NCBI GenBank assembly: GCA_024403615.1
Contig: JAKSRM010000007.1
Coordinates: 27,035 to 91,034, forward strand
Direction: 5' to 3'
Source: Lachnospiraceae bacterium
GTDB taxonomy: Bacteria > Bacillota > Clostridia > Lachnospirales > Lachnospiraceae
DNA length: 64,000 nucleotides
Position 1 is the stretch's first letter; the number at the start of each line of letters is the position of its first letter. Both the position numbers and the translations under genes were made by a program. A model generated the notes under the pieces. The model saw only the letters and a list, made by a program, of their open reading frames with translations, searched no databases and was not told the DNA's origin. Positions 18,090-26,843 of the stretch are shown here, piece by piece.

Positions 18090-18169
18090 TTTTATTTTTT
18101 CACGCGCTTCGCTGTACTTTTTTCTCTCGCGCTTTCGCGCTACTTTATATTTCTCGCGTCTTTGCGTTA
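18090..18169 (-). repeat. Three imperfect 26-bp tandem repeats
   Basis: On the minus strand three units of the form AGTA(R)CGC(G)AAAG(A)CGCGAGAAA, about 26 bp each, fill the whole hflX-alkD gap. Each unit can form a small GCGC-AAAG-CGC hairpin. The hflX stop codon lies inside the first unit. Confidence 0.65.
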
Positions 18170-19489
18170 CTTTTCCCACTCTTCCAATTCTTCTTCGGGT
18201 TCTGGGAGTCCCCCTAAGACATAGTCGCTTACTTCACCCAAGAGCCGTTCCGGACATTCCACGGTCACTTTCGTTCCTTCCGCTACATATTCTTCCGAAA
18301 GAATATGAGCCTGGTTATGAAGCAGGTTCATTAAGTCGCCCCTCTGAAAAGGAACCAAGAGATCTAAGGTCTGGTTGCCGGAATAAACGGAACTTAAAAT
18401 CAAATCCACCAGTTCCTGCATGCCAATTTCTTCTTCTGCAGAAATCCAGATTTCATCGCCTTTGATTTTCGGAATAGTTTCCGCTACATCCGGAACCATA
18501 TCTGCCTTATTCATGACATAGATTCGCGGAATGGTGTCTGCTTCCAATTCTTTTAACGTATCTTCCGTTACTTTTTTATGCTGCCGGTAATATGGATCAG
18601 AAACGTCCAAAACCACCAGAATCAAATCTGCCTGAGCCGCTTCTTCCAATGTAGAACGGAAGGCCTTAATCAAGGAGTGCGGCAGGTTTTCAATAAATCC
18701 TACGGTATCCGATAATAAAAAATCCTTATTGCTTTCCGTATGAATTCTACGAATGGACGTATCCAAGGTCGCGAACAGCATGTCTTTCTGGAAAACTTTC
18801 TTTTCCTCTTCGCCACCGCTCATAGCCAGCATCTTATTCATAATCGTAGATTTTCCGGCATTGGTATAACCTACCAACGCAACGCTTGGTAACGTTCCCC
18901 TCTTCCGGCCCTGACGTTGCACGCTTCGGGTTCGGGAAATTACATCCAACTCTCTACGTAACTCTGCGATTCTCTGGTTAATCTGCCGACGGTCCAGTTC
19001 CAGCTGGGTCTCGCCCACACCTTTATTGGCACGGCTTCCGCCACCGCCGCCCTGACGTCCTAAGTGCTGCCACATACCGGAAAGTCGTGGAAGCATATAT
19101 TGTAAATAAGCGGATTCTACCTGAAGCCGGGCCTCACGGGTTTTCGCTCTTCGGGAGAAGATTTCCAGAATCAACGTGGTCCGGTCCCAGATTTCGCAAC
19201 CTACAATATTCTGTAAATTCTTTAACTGGGCTGGGCTCAGATTGTCTTCAAAAATACAATAGGTAGCACCAGTTTCAATTACCGCTGCTTTTAATTCTTC
19301 TACTTTTCCCCGACCTAAATAAGTACCTGCTTCCGGATGGGGAAGTTTCTGGCGGATAACGTCCACAATTTCCATGTTGCAGGCCTCAATCAGGTTCAGC
19401 ATTTCTTCCATGCTGTGGTCAAAGTCTTCACTGGAATCCAGTTCCAGTCCTACCAATATTACATTTGTGATTTCTTCTACGTCTGCCAT
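18167..19489 (-). CDS. hflX: Ribosome-associated GTPase HflX
   Basis: 440 aa. The N-terminal HflX domain carries YLGRGKVEEL, the glycine-rich linker GRQGGGGGSRANKGVGETQLE is near residues 143-163, and the G domain has G1 GYTNAGKST near 208 and NKAD further on. HflX splits or rescues ribosomes, especially under stress. The ATG directly follows the nagA stop (TAAATG), so the two are coupled. The product ends in an acidic tail. Confidence 0.96.
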   Translation of the reverse strand: MADVEEITNVILVGLELDSSEDFDHSMEEMLNLIEACNMEIVDVIRQKLPHPEAGTYLGRGKVEELKAAVIETGATYCIFEDNLSPAQLKNLQNIVGCEIWDRTTLILEIFSRRAKTREARLQVESAYLQYMLPRLSGMWQHLGRQGGGGGSRANKGVGETQLELDRRQINQRIAELRRELDVISRTRSVQRQGRKRGTLPSVALVGYTNAGKSTIMNKMLAMSGGEEEKKVFQKDMLFATLDTSIRRIHTESNKDFLLSDTVGFIENLPHSLIKAFRSTLEEAAQADLILVVLDVSDPYYRQHKKVTEDTLKELEADTIPRIYVMNKADMVPDVAETIPKIKGDEIWISAEEEIGMQELVDLILSSVYSGNQTLDLLVPFQRGDLMNLLHNQAHILSEEYVAEGTKVTVECPERLLGEVSDYVLGGLPEPEEELEEWEK

Positions 19490-20608
19490 TTATCGAACTT
19501 TCTGTCCTTCTATATAAACTGCTTCTAAATTCCAGTCTTTATCGCAGATAATGAAATCTGCGCGTTTTCCTTCTTTTATGGAGCCGATTTCGCTCTCCAT
19601 CTTCAACTGTTTTGCTGGGTTAATGGTGCAGGAGCGGATTGCTTCTTCTGCCGGAATGCCATAAGAAATAACATTCTTCATCATGCCAAAGAGATTTGTA
19701 ACAGAGCCAGCTAAAGTTCCGTCATCTAAGGTAGCCGTAAGGCCTCTTAAAGTAACCCGGAGTTCTCCTAAATCATATTCTCCGTCTTCCATGCCGCAGC
19801 AAGACAGGGCGTCGGATATCATAACCACTCTTCCTGCAAACAGTTGGAATACCATACGAATGACTGCCGGATGGATATGGATACCGTCACAAATCAGTTC
19901 TGCAAATACCTGCTCTTTTTCCAAAGCTGCCAACTGTACACCTGGATTCCGGTGATGAATTCCGTTCATACCGTTGAACAGATGGGTCACATGAGTTGCC
20001 CCTGCAGCAAAAGCTTCCAGAGCTAAATCATAACCAGCTTCTGTATGAGCTACGGACACGGTGCAGAGTTCCGATGCCTTTTTAATAAAATCCATAGCTC
20101 CTTCTAATTCTGGAGCTACATCTGCTATTTTGATTAATCCTTCGCAAGAATCATAAAGGTCTTGAAACACTTCAAAATCCGGCAGCTTTAAATATTCCGG
20201 ATTCTGGGCGCCTCGCTTTCCATAAGAGAAAAACGGGCCTTCCATGTTAATTCCAACAACCTTCGCTTCTTTTTCTTTTCGATTTTTATGGAGAGCCAAA
20301 GCGTTTCCATAGGCCTTTTTCAGGGAATCATAGGAAACTGTCATGGAAGCAGGTGCAAAGGACGTAATACCGTTTTCTGCCAGATAGGTCGCCATGGTCC
20401 GTAATCCATTTTCATCACAGGTAGAAAAATCATAGCCGGAATTTCCATGACCATGAACATCAATCAGTCCCGGAAGAACATACTTTCCGGTAACATCCAG
20501 AACTTCTCCCTCTGCACTACCTGCATTCACAAAGGTTCCCTCTACAACGCCAATAGAGCCTTCCTGAAAACCGTCTTCTGTAAAAATTGTGCCGTTTTTT
20601 AAAATCAT
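19490..20608 (-). CDS. nagA: N-acetylglucosamine-6-phosphate deacetylase
   Basis: 372-aa amidohydrolase that converts GlcNAc-6-P to GlcN-6-P. Metal and substrate motifs: DVHGHGNSGYDF near residue 52, the metal Glu in NMEGPF, SVAHTEAGYD, THLFNGMNGIHHRNPG and the catalytic Asp in ISDALSCCG. No nagB or PTS gene is adjacent, so substrate would come from elsewhere. A hairpin terminator isolates it from the sugar ABC operon upstream, but it shares direction. Confidence 0.95.
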   Translation of the reverse strand: MILKNGTIFTEDGFQEGSIGVVEGTFVNAGSAEGEVLDVTGKYVLPGLIDVHGHGNSGYDFSTCDENGLRTMATYLAENGITSFAPASMTVSYDSLKKAYGNALALHKNRKEKEAKVVGINMEGPFFSYGKRGAQNPEYLKLPDFEVFQDLYDSCEGLIKIADVAPELEGAMDFIKKASELCTVSVAHTEAGYDLALEAFAAGATHVTHLFNGMNGIHHRNPGVQLAALEKEQVFAELICDGIHIHPAVIRMVFQLFAGRVVMISDALSCCGMEDGEYDLGELRVTLRGLTATLDDGTLAGSVTNLFGMMKNVISYGIPAEEAIRSCTINPAKQLKMESEIGSIKEGKRADFIICDKDWNLEAVYIEGQKVR

Positions 20609-20639
20609 AATAGCCTCGATCTATTAAAAGATGTACAAA

Positions 20640-20663
20640 GGGCCGGCCAAAACTGACCGGCCC
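20640..20663 (-). terminator. Terminator of the sugar ABC operon
   Basis: GGGCCGG / CCGGCCC stem with a 10-nt loop. On the minus strand it is followed by TTTGTACATCTTTT. It lies between the last permease gene and nagA. Confidence 0.7.
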
Positions 20664-20688
20664 TGATTATATTTGATAATCGTCTTTC

Positions 20689-21687
20689 TTACTGTCTTAC
20701 AGCTTTTCCTCTGTTATAAAGCATTAACAGGAGAACTAAGATAACTGCGTTCAGTACGTTACGGATTGGGGAAGCAAGGTTCAGGGATGTTAACAGGTTG
20801 GAAAGAAGAACCATAACTAAAGAACCTGCAATACTTCCTGCATAAGATCCGGAACCACCAGCAAAGGTTGTACCACCGATGATGGTTGCAATCAGGGAAT
20901 CATATGCATAACCGTCGAAAATCTGGCAACGTGCAGTAGACATATAAGCTGCACCGATGATGCCTGCGAAAGCTGCTAAAACACCGGAGAAGATGTAAGA
21001 GATAATTCTTACTTTATCTACCTTAATACCGGTTAGTTTTGCTGCTGTCGGATTGTTTCCAACTAAGTATAACTGTTTACCGAAACGGGACTTATTTAAA
21101 ATATAAAATACCAGCGGCCAGATAATCAGCGCATATACTGCAACGTGAGGAATCACTCCACCGATTTTGAATTTAACAGTAGAAGCCAGTAACGGAGAAG
21201 CAGTTCCGCTTAATACACCCTGGGTCAGGATGTACTGAAGTCTGGTTACGATGTTGGCAATAGCCATAGTTACGATCATGGCAGGAAGACCAATCTTTAC
21301 GGAACAGAAGCCATTTACAAAACCAACAACAACACCGATTGCGATGGAAATAAGGAGTACTGGAAGAAAATGTCCATTTTCACCCCTCATAGTATAGGTG
21401 GTAAGAATCGCTGTAGCACTCATTACCGCACCAACGCCGAAGTCCATTCCCCCGCCAATCAGTACCAGCGTCTGTCCAGCAGCTGGAATACTTAAGATAA
21501 CGGTCAGAAGAACGATATTACCAATGGCAACCAGGTTTAAGCTTCTAGGGTTAATGATGATGGTAGCTGCAAACAAAATTGCTGCAATGATAACTGCCAT
21601 AAGTGCAGTATGAGTCTGCACGAATAAATTGACCCTAGAGAAGAAATCTTTATTGGATTGGAATTCCATTGTACTCTTATTTGACAT
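20689..21687 (-). CDS. Ribose-type sugar ABC permease (subunit 2)
   Basis: 332 aa, BPD_transp_2 (RbsC/XylH) family, with about nine hydrophobic spans. Typical motifs are GGGMDFGVGAVM near residue 78, NGFCSVKIGLPAMIVTMA, and GGTTFAGGSGSYAGSIAGS. It overlaps the end of the preceding permease gene by 11 nt, pointing to a heterodimeric channel. It is the last gene of the leftward carbohydrate operon. Confidence 0.93.
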   Translation of the reverse strand: MSNKSTMEFQSNKDFFSRVNLFVQTHTALMAVIIAAILFAATIIINPRSLNLVAIGNIVLLTVILSIPAAGQTLVLIGGGMDFGVGAVMSATAILTTYTMRGENGHFLPVLLISIAIGVVVGFVNGFCSVKIGLPAMIVTMAIANIVTRLQYILTQGVLSGTASPLLASTVKFKIGGVIPHVAVYALIIWPLVFYILNKSRFGKQLYLVGNNPTAAKLTGIKVDKVRIISYIFSGVLAAFAGIIGAAYMSTARCQIFDGYAYDSLIATIIGGTTFAGGSGSYAGSIAGSLVMVLLSNLLTSLNLASPIRNVLNAVILVLLLMLYNRGKAVRQ

Positions 21688-22804
21688 TTTTCTCTCCTCT
21701 CTTGAACTGGGACTTTAAGCCCTGCTGTAGAGTCTTTCTTTGCTCTCTTGCAGTTACCAGAGTCATTAATAAACCACCGAAGATAATAATATCAGATACA
21801 AAGTTATGCCAATAGGAAGTTACGGCAAAACCATTAAACAGTTTGGAGAGTAAGGTGAAGAAGTAGTAAACCGCATTCTGGATCAGAACCAGGAATCCAC
21901 CGCCGAATACACCACAGGAGATGGAGCCCCATCCGCCCCAGCCCATACCACCGATGATGGCTGCGGAAAGAGATTTAATACCATATTCTTCACACTGCAG
22001 AGGGTTACCGGATGCGGACATCAAGGTCAAGCAGATACCAGCTACACCTACAAAGAAACCTTTAATCAGGAACGCTTTCATCTGAGTGCTTACTGGGTTA
22101 ATACCAGCTGCAAAAGCGTTTCTCTGGTTCGTTCCTACTGCATAAATATGTTTTCCGAAAGGCTTTCTTGCAAAGAAATGCCAAATCAGAAGAACTGCAA
22201 TCAGTACTAAAGCTGCTACTGGAATGTAGTCTAAGAATTTCAGGAAAGATGGTGGATTTTCAAATAATCCATACACCGTTGACTGATAAGGTTTCCAGTA
22301 AGCTCTAGGAACAGCACCCTGAGGTACGTTCATAATTAATACGTTAATACCTTGTACTAAGAAGGTCATAGCGTAAGTTGCAAGCAAGGATGGAAGACGT
22401 AATACGGAGCAGCAGACACCGGCTAAAGCAGAAATTGCAAAAGCTGCTGCAAAGCCTACCAGCCAGCCTACCCATACTGGGCATCCAGTTTGCTGAGGAA
22501 CCATAATGCATACAACGTTTACCAAAGCAATCTGTACACCGATGGAAACGTCCATCTGACCTACTAAGAGCAAAAGCGCCTGTCCAATAGTTACCAGAAT
22601 AAATGGCATATTGGACATGAAAATTGAGTTCAGAGAAGATGGCTGGAAGAAGGCCAACGCATTACCAATGCTGAATCCTCTGGATAAGCACTGAGACCAG
22701 CCCTGAACAATAATATTTAATAAAAGAACAACGAGGAACAGAATAAATCCTGTAAAAGCAGGTTTTCTGCGGAATCGTCTAAAAGAAGCACCTATAGATT
22801 TCAT
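21677..22804 (-). CDS. Ribose-type sugar ABC permease (subunit 1)
   Basis: 375 aa, same family as its neighbour but diverged; the N-terminal basic segment is followed by about nine to ten spans. It carries the GQMDVSIG and GGMGWGGWGSISCGVFGG motifs of this permease class. The start overlaps the ATPase stop by 4 nt. Two different permease genes behind one ATPase imply a heterodimer, as in several simple-sugar importers. Confidence 0.93.
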   Translation of the reverse strand: MKSIGASFRRFRRKPAFTGFILFLVVLLLNIIVQGWSQCLSRGFSIGNALAFFQPSSLNSIFMSNMPFILVTIGQALLLLVGQMDVSIGVQIALVNVVCIMVPQQTGCPVWVGWLVGFAAAFAISALAGVCCSVLRLPSLLATYAMTFLVQGINVLIMNVPQGAVPRAYWKPYQSTVYGLFENPPSFLKFLDYIPVAALVLIAVLLIWHFFARKPFGKHIYAVGTNQRNAFAAGINPVSTQMKAFLIKGFFVGVAGICLTLMSASGNPLQCEEYGIKSLSAAIIGGMGWGGWGSISCGVFGGGFLVLIQNAVYYFFTLLSKLFNGFAVTSYWHNFVSDIIIFGGLLMTLVTAREQRKTLQQGLKSQFKRGEKNVK

Positions 22805-24324
22805 TCTGCAAGTTCCTCCTTCTTATTTTCGTTAATACCCATCATTGCGGAAACTAAACGTTCCTGAGTCTTCTCAGGGCCGGCTAACATTGCTGCAACC
22901 TTGCCTTCGTAGAAGACATAAATACGCTCGGAAATGTTCATAAGCTCTTCTGTATCGCTGGCGGAAATAATAACGGTCATTCCGTTTGCAGCGCACTCAC
23001 GAATAATGTCATGAATTTCCTGACGGGAGTGAATATCTACACCCTTAGTAGGGTCATCCAGAAGCAGAAGGTTCGGCTTCATGGCAATCCAACGGGCAAC
23101 TACTAATTTCTGCTGGTTACCACCAGAAAGAGAGCTTGCCGGATCTTTCAGCTTACCAATTTTAATGTTGTATTTATCAACCGCATCCTGTGAGAATTTC
23201 CGAACTTCTTTTTTCGTCAGGAATTTAAACATTCTATTCTTTGCAGAGTTTCCTGCAAAAATGTTTTCACTAATCGGACGAATCGGGAACATAGCTTCTA
23301 CGTTTCTTTCACCGGAAATAAATCCGATGCCGGCTTTTACGCCGTCTGCAGGAGCTTTAAATTTAGTCTTTTTGCCAAGATAATCGATAGAACCGCCTTC
23401 TGGCTTAACAGCACCTAAAATCGCACGAATAACTTCGGACTGGCCCTGTCCTTCCAGACCGCCGATGCCTACGATTTCGCCTTTATAAGCCTTCATGGAA
23501 ATATCTTTTACCTTAGGAGCAATGGCCAGATCTTTAACATCCACAACCAGTTCCCGATCTGCAAAGTCTTCGGCTTTTTCAGCTACTGTGTCGGAATGTT
23601 CAGGTCTAGCACCAGTCATGTAGTAAACAATATCATCAAGGGAGAAGTCTGATACTTTGCCGGAAATAACTGTGTTGCTGCTTCTCATGATTGTAATGGT
23701 ATCACAGATCTGGAAAATCTCATTCATACGGTGAGTAACGTAGATCATAGATACGCCTTCTGCTTTCAGTTCACGCATGATACCGAATAAAGTTTCGATT
23801 TCATCGTAATGCAAAGAAGCCGTTACTTCGTCCAAAAGAAGAATCTTTGGTTTTCTGTAAACAGCTTTTGCAACCTCCAGCATACTCTGTGTTGAAGGCA
23901 TTAAGGTCTGAACATAATCGTCCGGATCACAATCAATATGGAATTTTTCAAGAAGTTCCAGAACGATTTTTCTGGCTTTCTTTTCATCAACAAAGCCGTT
24001 CTTTTTCGGTTCGCAACCCAAAAGAATATTATCCTGAACGGACATTGTTGGAATCAAGCTCAGGTCCTGAAAAGCGGTTGCAATACCTTCCTTAACCGAA
24101 TCGGTACCGGAATGAATCGCTACTTCTTTTCCATCGAAGAAAATCTTTCCACTATTTGGTGCAACAAGACCTGCCAGCACCTTAATCATGGTAGATTTAC
24201 CGGAACCGTTGGAACCAGCCAGTGCTAAAATCTCGCCTTCGTTTACAGAAAGAGACGCATCGTTCAAAGCAACTACTGCACCGAATCTCTTGTGGATGCC
24301 TCGCATCTCCAGCAAGTTAACCAC
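22801..24324 (-). CDS. Sugar ABC transporter double ATPase (RbsA/MglA type)
   Basis: 507 aa with two nucleotide-binding domains. Domain 1 has Walker A GSNGSGKST near residue 38, but its signature is degenerate (LMPSTQS) and Walker B reads DEVTASL instead of DEPTSAL. Domain 2 has the usual degenerate P-loop (GLEGQGQS), a canonical LSGGNQQK signature and LLLDDPTKGVD. It energises import together with the lipoprotein at 24.5-25.6 kb and the two permeases. A perfect G+C hairpin separates it from the binding-protein gene. Confidence 0.94.
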   Translation of the reverse strand: MVNLLEMRGIHKRFGAVVALNDASLSVNEGEILALAGSNGSGKSTMIKVLAGLVAPNSGKIFFDGKEVAIHSGTDSVKEGIATAFQDLSLIPTMSVQDNILLGCEPKKNGFVDEKKARKIVLELLEKFHIDCDPDDYVQTLMPSTQSMLEVAKAVYRKPKILLLDEVTASLHYDEIETLFGIMRELKAEGVSMIYVTHRMNEIFQICDTITIMRSSNTVISGKVSDFSLDDIVYYMTGARPEHSDTVAEKAEDFADRELVVDVKDLAIAPKVKDISMKAYKGEIVGIGGLEGQGQSEVIRAILGAVKPEGGSIDYLGKKTKFKAPADGVKAGIGFISGERNVEAMFPIRPISENIFAGNSAKNRMFKFLTKKEVRKFSQDAVDKYNIKIGKLKDPASSLSGGNQQKLVVARWIAMKPNLLLLDDPTKGVDIHSRQEIHDIIRECAANGMTVIISASDTEELMNISERIYVFYEGKVAAMLAGPEKTQERLVSAMMGINENKKEELAE

Positions 24325-24418
24325 CTCCCATTATGGTTATTTTTATATATCATCATCTGATAATCAGACGGAATAATCGAATTTAAGAATAATTTTTTGT
24401 TTTCTAATTAGTGTAAAA

Positions 24419-24448
24419 CCGGCCGGCAGAAATTTAACTGCCGGCCGG
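24419..24448 (-). promoter_or_regulatory. Intra-operon hairpin after sugar-binding lipoprotein gene
   Basis: Perfect 11-bp arms CCGGCCGGCAG / CTGCCGGCCGG, loop AAATTTAA. On the minus strand it is followed by TTTTACACTAATT. It is probably a partial terminator or message stabiliser favouring the binding protein. Confidence 0.7.
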
Positions 24449-24474
24449 AATACCAACCTGGAATTAATTACGGA

Positions 24475-25626
24475 TTAGTTAAAATATGTATCCTGTACTT
24501 CCTGGAAGTTCAGCCAGAATGTAATGGAGTCTCCAGCTTCGAAGCTATTTGCGTAGTCTTCGATTGACATGCCTTCAACCTGTGTTCCAGCTGCAACGTC
24601 TTTATCTGTATAGCAAACTTTTGATTTGATCCAAATCTGATGTGTATCTTCATAACCTGGAGCAAATACGCCGTCTTTCAGTTTCTTTCCAGCGATCTCG
24701 TTAAGAGCAAAGTTAAGAGCTGTAGCACCAACTCCTGGAGGGTTTGAAAGAACGATGTAAGGTGTTACAAGACCATCTTTGTTAACTTCAAGCATCTTCT
24801 GCATGAAAGCACCTGTATCACCAAATCCAATGAATCCTGGGTAAGCAACGCCTGCTGCGTCGAATGCTTCAAGAGCGTTCTCTGCACACTGTGATACTAA
24901 AACACCATCGAACTGAACGCCTGAGTTCAGGATTTCAGCCATGATCTGCTGTGATTTTGTTGTATCCCAATCGTGGTTACCTGTTGCAACAACTTCCATT
25001 CCTGCTTCAGCGATAGCTTTTTCAAATCCACGCTGACGGTCTGTGTTAGCCTGGTTTCCTTCCCAAGCAGCGATCATAACAACCTTAGCGCCATTGCCAA
25101 GAACTTCACCAGCATACTGGCCTGTCTTGTATCCAAGGTACTCCTGGTCTGTTACAACGTTGAGGATGTCAACGTCTGTTGACATATAAGCGCAGTCAGC
25201 GTTGATGTAAACGATTCCTGCGTTCTGAGCGGACTCGATGATAGGATCGAGACCTGTAGTAGCTACAGGGTTGTTAACGATGATATCAAAACCTTCGTTA
25301 ATAGAGTTCTGTAACTGCTGCTGCTCTGTGCTGGCATCACTGTTAGCTACGAATGAGTTGTAGCTTACGTTGTAGCCATAGTTAACTGCGTCAGCTGCTG
25401 CTTCCTGCATATCTAATTCATAACGAACACGATATGGGTTTCCTTCTACAACTGCGTTGTGAGAAGCCATTTTCAGTGTCTGTCCTGCTGCTGGAGCTGA
25501 AGCTGAACCTGAGCCTGAGCCTGAGCCTGCTGGAGCTGGAGTATCTCCGCCTTCAGCTGCGCCGCCGCATGCTGCAAGAGCGAAAACCATACAAGCTGCC
25601 AACATGACAACTAATAATTTTTTCAT
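24475..25626 (-). CDS. Sugar ABC substrate-binding lipoprotein
   Basis: 383 aa. The start is ATG 25626 with AAGGAGGT upstream and a lipoprotein signal (lipobox LAAC, Cys near residue 21). A Gly/Ser/Ala/Pro linker follows, then a Peripla_BP_4 fold (INEGFDIIVNNPVATTGLDPI, DWDTTKSQQIMAEIL). It would capture a sugar for the ATPase/permease set downstream. The ligand is not deducible. The 84-nt gap to the upstream Gfo/Idh gene has no clear promoter. Confidence 0.93.
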   Translation of the reverse strand: MKKLLVVMLAACMVFALAACGGAAEGGDTPAPAGSGSGSGSASAPAAGQTLKMASHNAVVEGNPYRVRYELDMQEAAADAVNYGYNVSYNSFVANSDASTEQQQLQNSINEGFDIIVNNPVATTGLDPIIESAQNAGIVYINADCAYMSTDVDILNVVTDQEYLGYKTGQYAGEVLGNGAKVVMIAAWEGNQANTDRQRGFEKAIAEAGMEVVATGNHDWDTTKSQQIMAEILNSGVQFDGVLVSQCAENALEAFDAAGVAYPGFIGFGDTGAFMQKMLEVNKDGLVTPYIVLSNPPGVGATALNFALNEIAGKKLKDGVFAPGYEDTHQIWIKSKVCYTDKDVAAGTQVEGMSIEDYANSFEAGDSITFWLNFQEVQDTYFN

Positions 25627-25710
25627 AGTTACCTCCTTAGTAGTTCCTGGGTTCACCCCATAATGCAATGGTATTTTATCATTATGAGACATGAAGTTCA
25701 ACTAAAATTC

Positions 25711-26826
25711 TTATCGTGATATTTCACAAAGATTTATCTCTTTTTTCTCTTCAGCTGAACGGTAAAATGCCTCAATAATACCCGTAACGGTTAAGGTCTG
25801 CTCCGGTTTTACCACAAGTTCTTCTCCATTCTGGATGTGGTTCATTAAATTGTCCAGAATCTGGAAGTGGCCCGGGAATACCTCGGATGCAAACGGTGCT
25901 TCTTCGGCAAACACTCTCGGTTCAATGTCTGCCTGATATCTTCCCATGGTTGTTAATAATTTCATTTCCGGAAGAAGGATGCCTGCCTTGGTACCTGCCA
26001 GGGACATGCTGTATTCTGGAGGAAGATTTACGGCCCAGGAAGTTTTGAAATTCATGCTTCCGCCGTTAGCCAGACGGATAGTACCTGCTGCAAATTCTTC
26101 TACTTCGAATTCTTCCGGTTTATATTCCTGTCTTGTAAATACGCCGTCCGGAGCGCCGCTCTCTGCCAGGCTCATTACAATATCTTTTTCATTTTTTGCA
26201 AGGTAAGAAGATGTGGTTCCGGATACGGAAAGAACTTCCGGATTTCCCATTACCCATAAAGCAGCGTCAATCATATGAACGCCCAAGTCACATAAAGCTC
26301 CGCCACCAGATGCAGATTTTTTATGGAAAGCGCCCCACTTCGGTACGCCTCTTCTGCGGATCAGGGAGAACTCGGAATAATAAACATCTCCTAAAGTTCC
26401 GTTATCATGCATTTCCCTTGCGAACTGATATTCCGGATTGTAACGCAGAACCTGGCAAGCCATTAAGGTTTTATCCAGGCGAGCTGCCTCATCATACATT
26501 TCCTTCGCATCTTTATAAGTTAAAGCTACCGGTTTCTCGCAAGCAACATGTGCCCCATAAGATAAGGACAGCATGGTCATTTCTTTATGGAAGCCATTCG
26601 GTACGCATACGGAAACTAAATCCGGTTTTTCCTTTGCCAGCATTTCTTCCGTATCTTTATACCAATGAGGAATGCCCCAACGTTCTGCGGTGGCTCTTGC
26701 GGTTTCTTCATTCATATCCGAAACTGCTACAACTTCACATTTCTCCGGATAGGTCAGGTAGGCTGGAATATGAGCCTTATTTGAAATCATTCCGCAGCTG
26801 ATAACTGCAACTTTTAATTTTTCCAT
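25711..26826 (-). CDS. Gfo/Idh/MocA family oxidoreductase 1
   Basis: 371 aa. An N-terminal NAD(P)-binding Rossmann fold (VAVISCGMISNKAHIPAY) carries the family motif CEKPVAL near residue 95, then the C-terminal alpha/beta substrate domain with GGGALCDLGVHMIDAALW (catalytic D-x3-H arrangement). Such enzymes oxidise or reduce a sugar or inositol hydroxyl. The start is ATG 26826, with AAAGG upstream. It is in line with the Gld-type genes upstream and the importer downstream. Confidence 0.92.
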   Translation of the reverse strand: MEKLKVAVISCGMISNKAHIPAYLTYPEKCEVVAVSDMNEETARATAERWGIPHWYKDTEEMLAKEKPDLVSVCVPNGFHKEMTMLSLSYGAHVACEKPVALTYKDAKEMYDEAARLDKTLMACQVLRYNPEYQFAREMHDNGTLGDVYYSEFSLIRRRGVPKWGAFHKKSASGGGALCDLGVHMIDAALWVMGNPEVLSVSGTTSSYLAKNEKDIVMSLAESGAPDGVFTRQEYKPEEFEVEEFAAGTIRLANGGSMNFKTSWAVNLPPEYSMSLAGTKAGILLPEMKLLTTMGRYQADIEPRVFAEEAPFASEVFPGHFQILDNLMNHIQNGEELVVKPEQTLTVTGIIEAFYRSAEEKKEINLCEISR

Positions 26827-26843
26827 AGTAAACCTTTCTTTTC

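Noticed and set aside
26196..26801. 201-codon frame opposite the Gfo/Idh gene
   Set aside because: It is antisense to a gene with clear family motifs. The composition is biased to His, Arg and Pro, as expected of a shadow frame.
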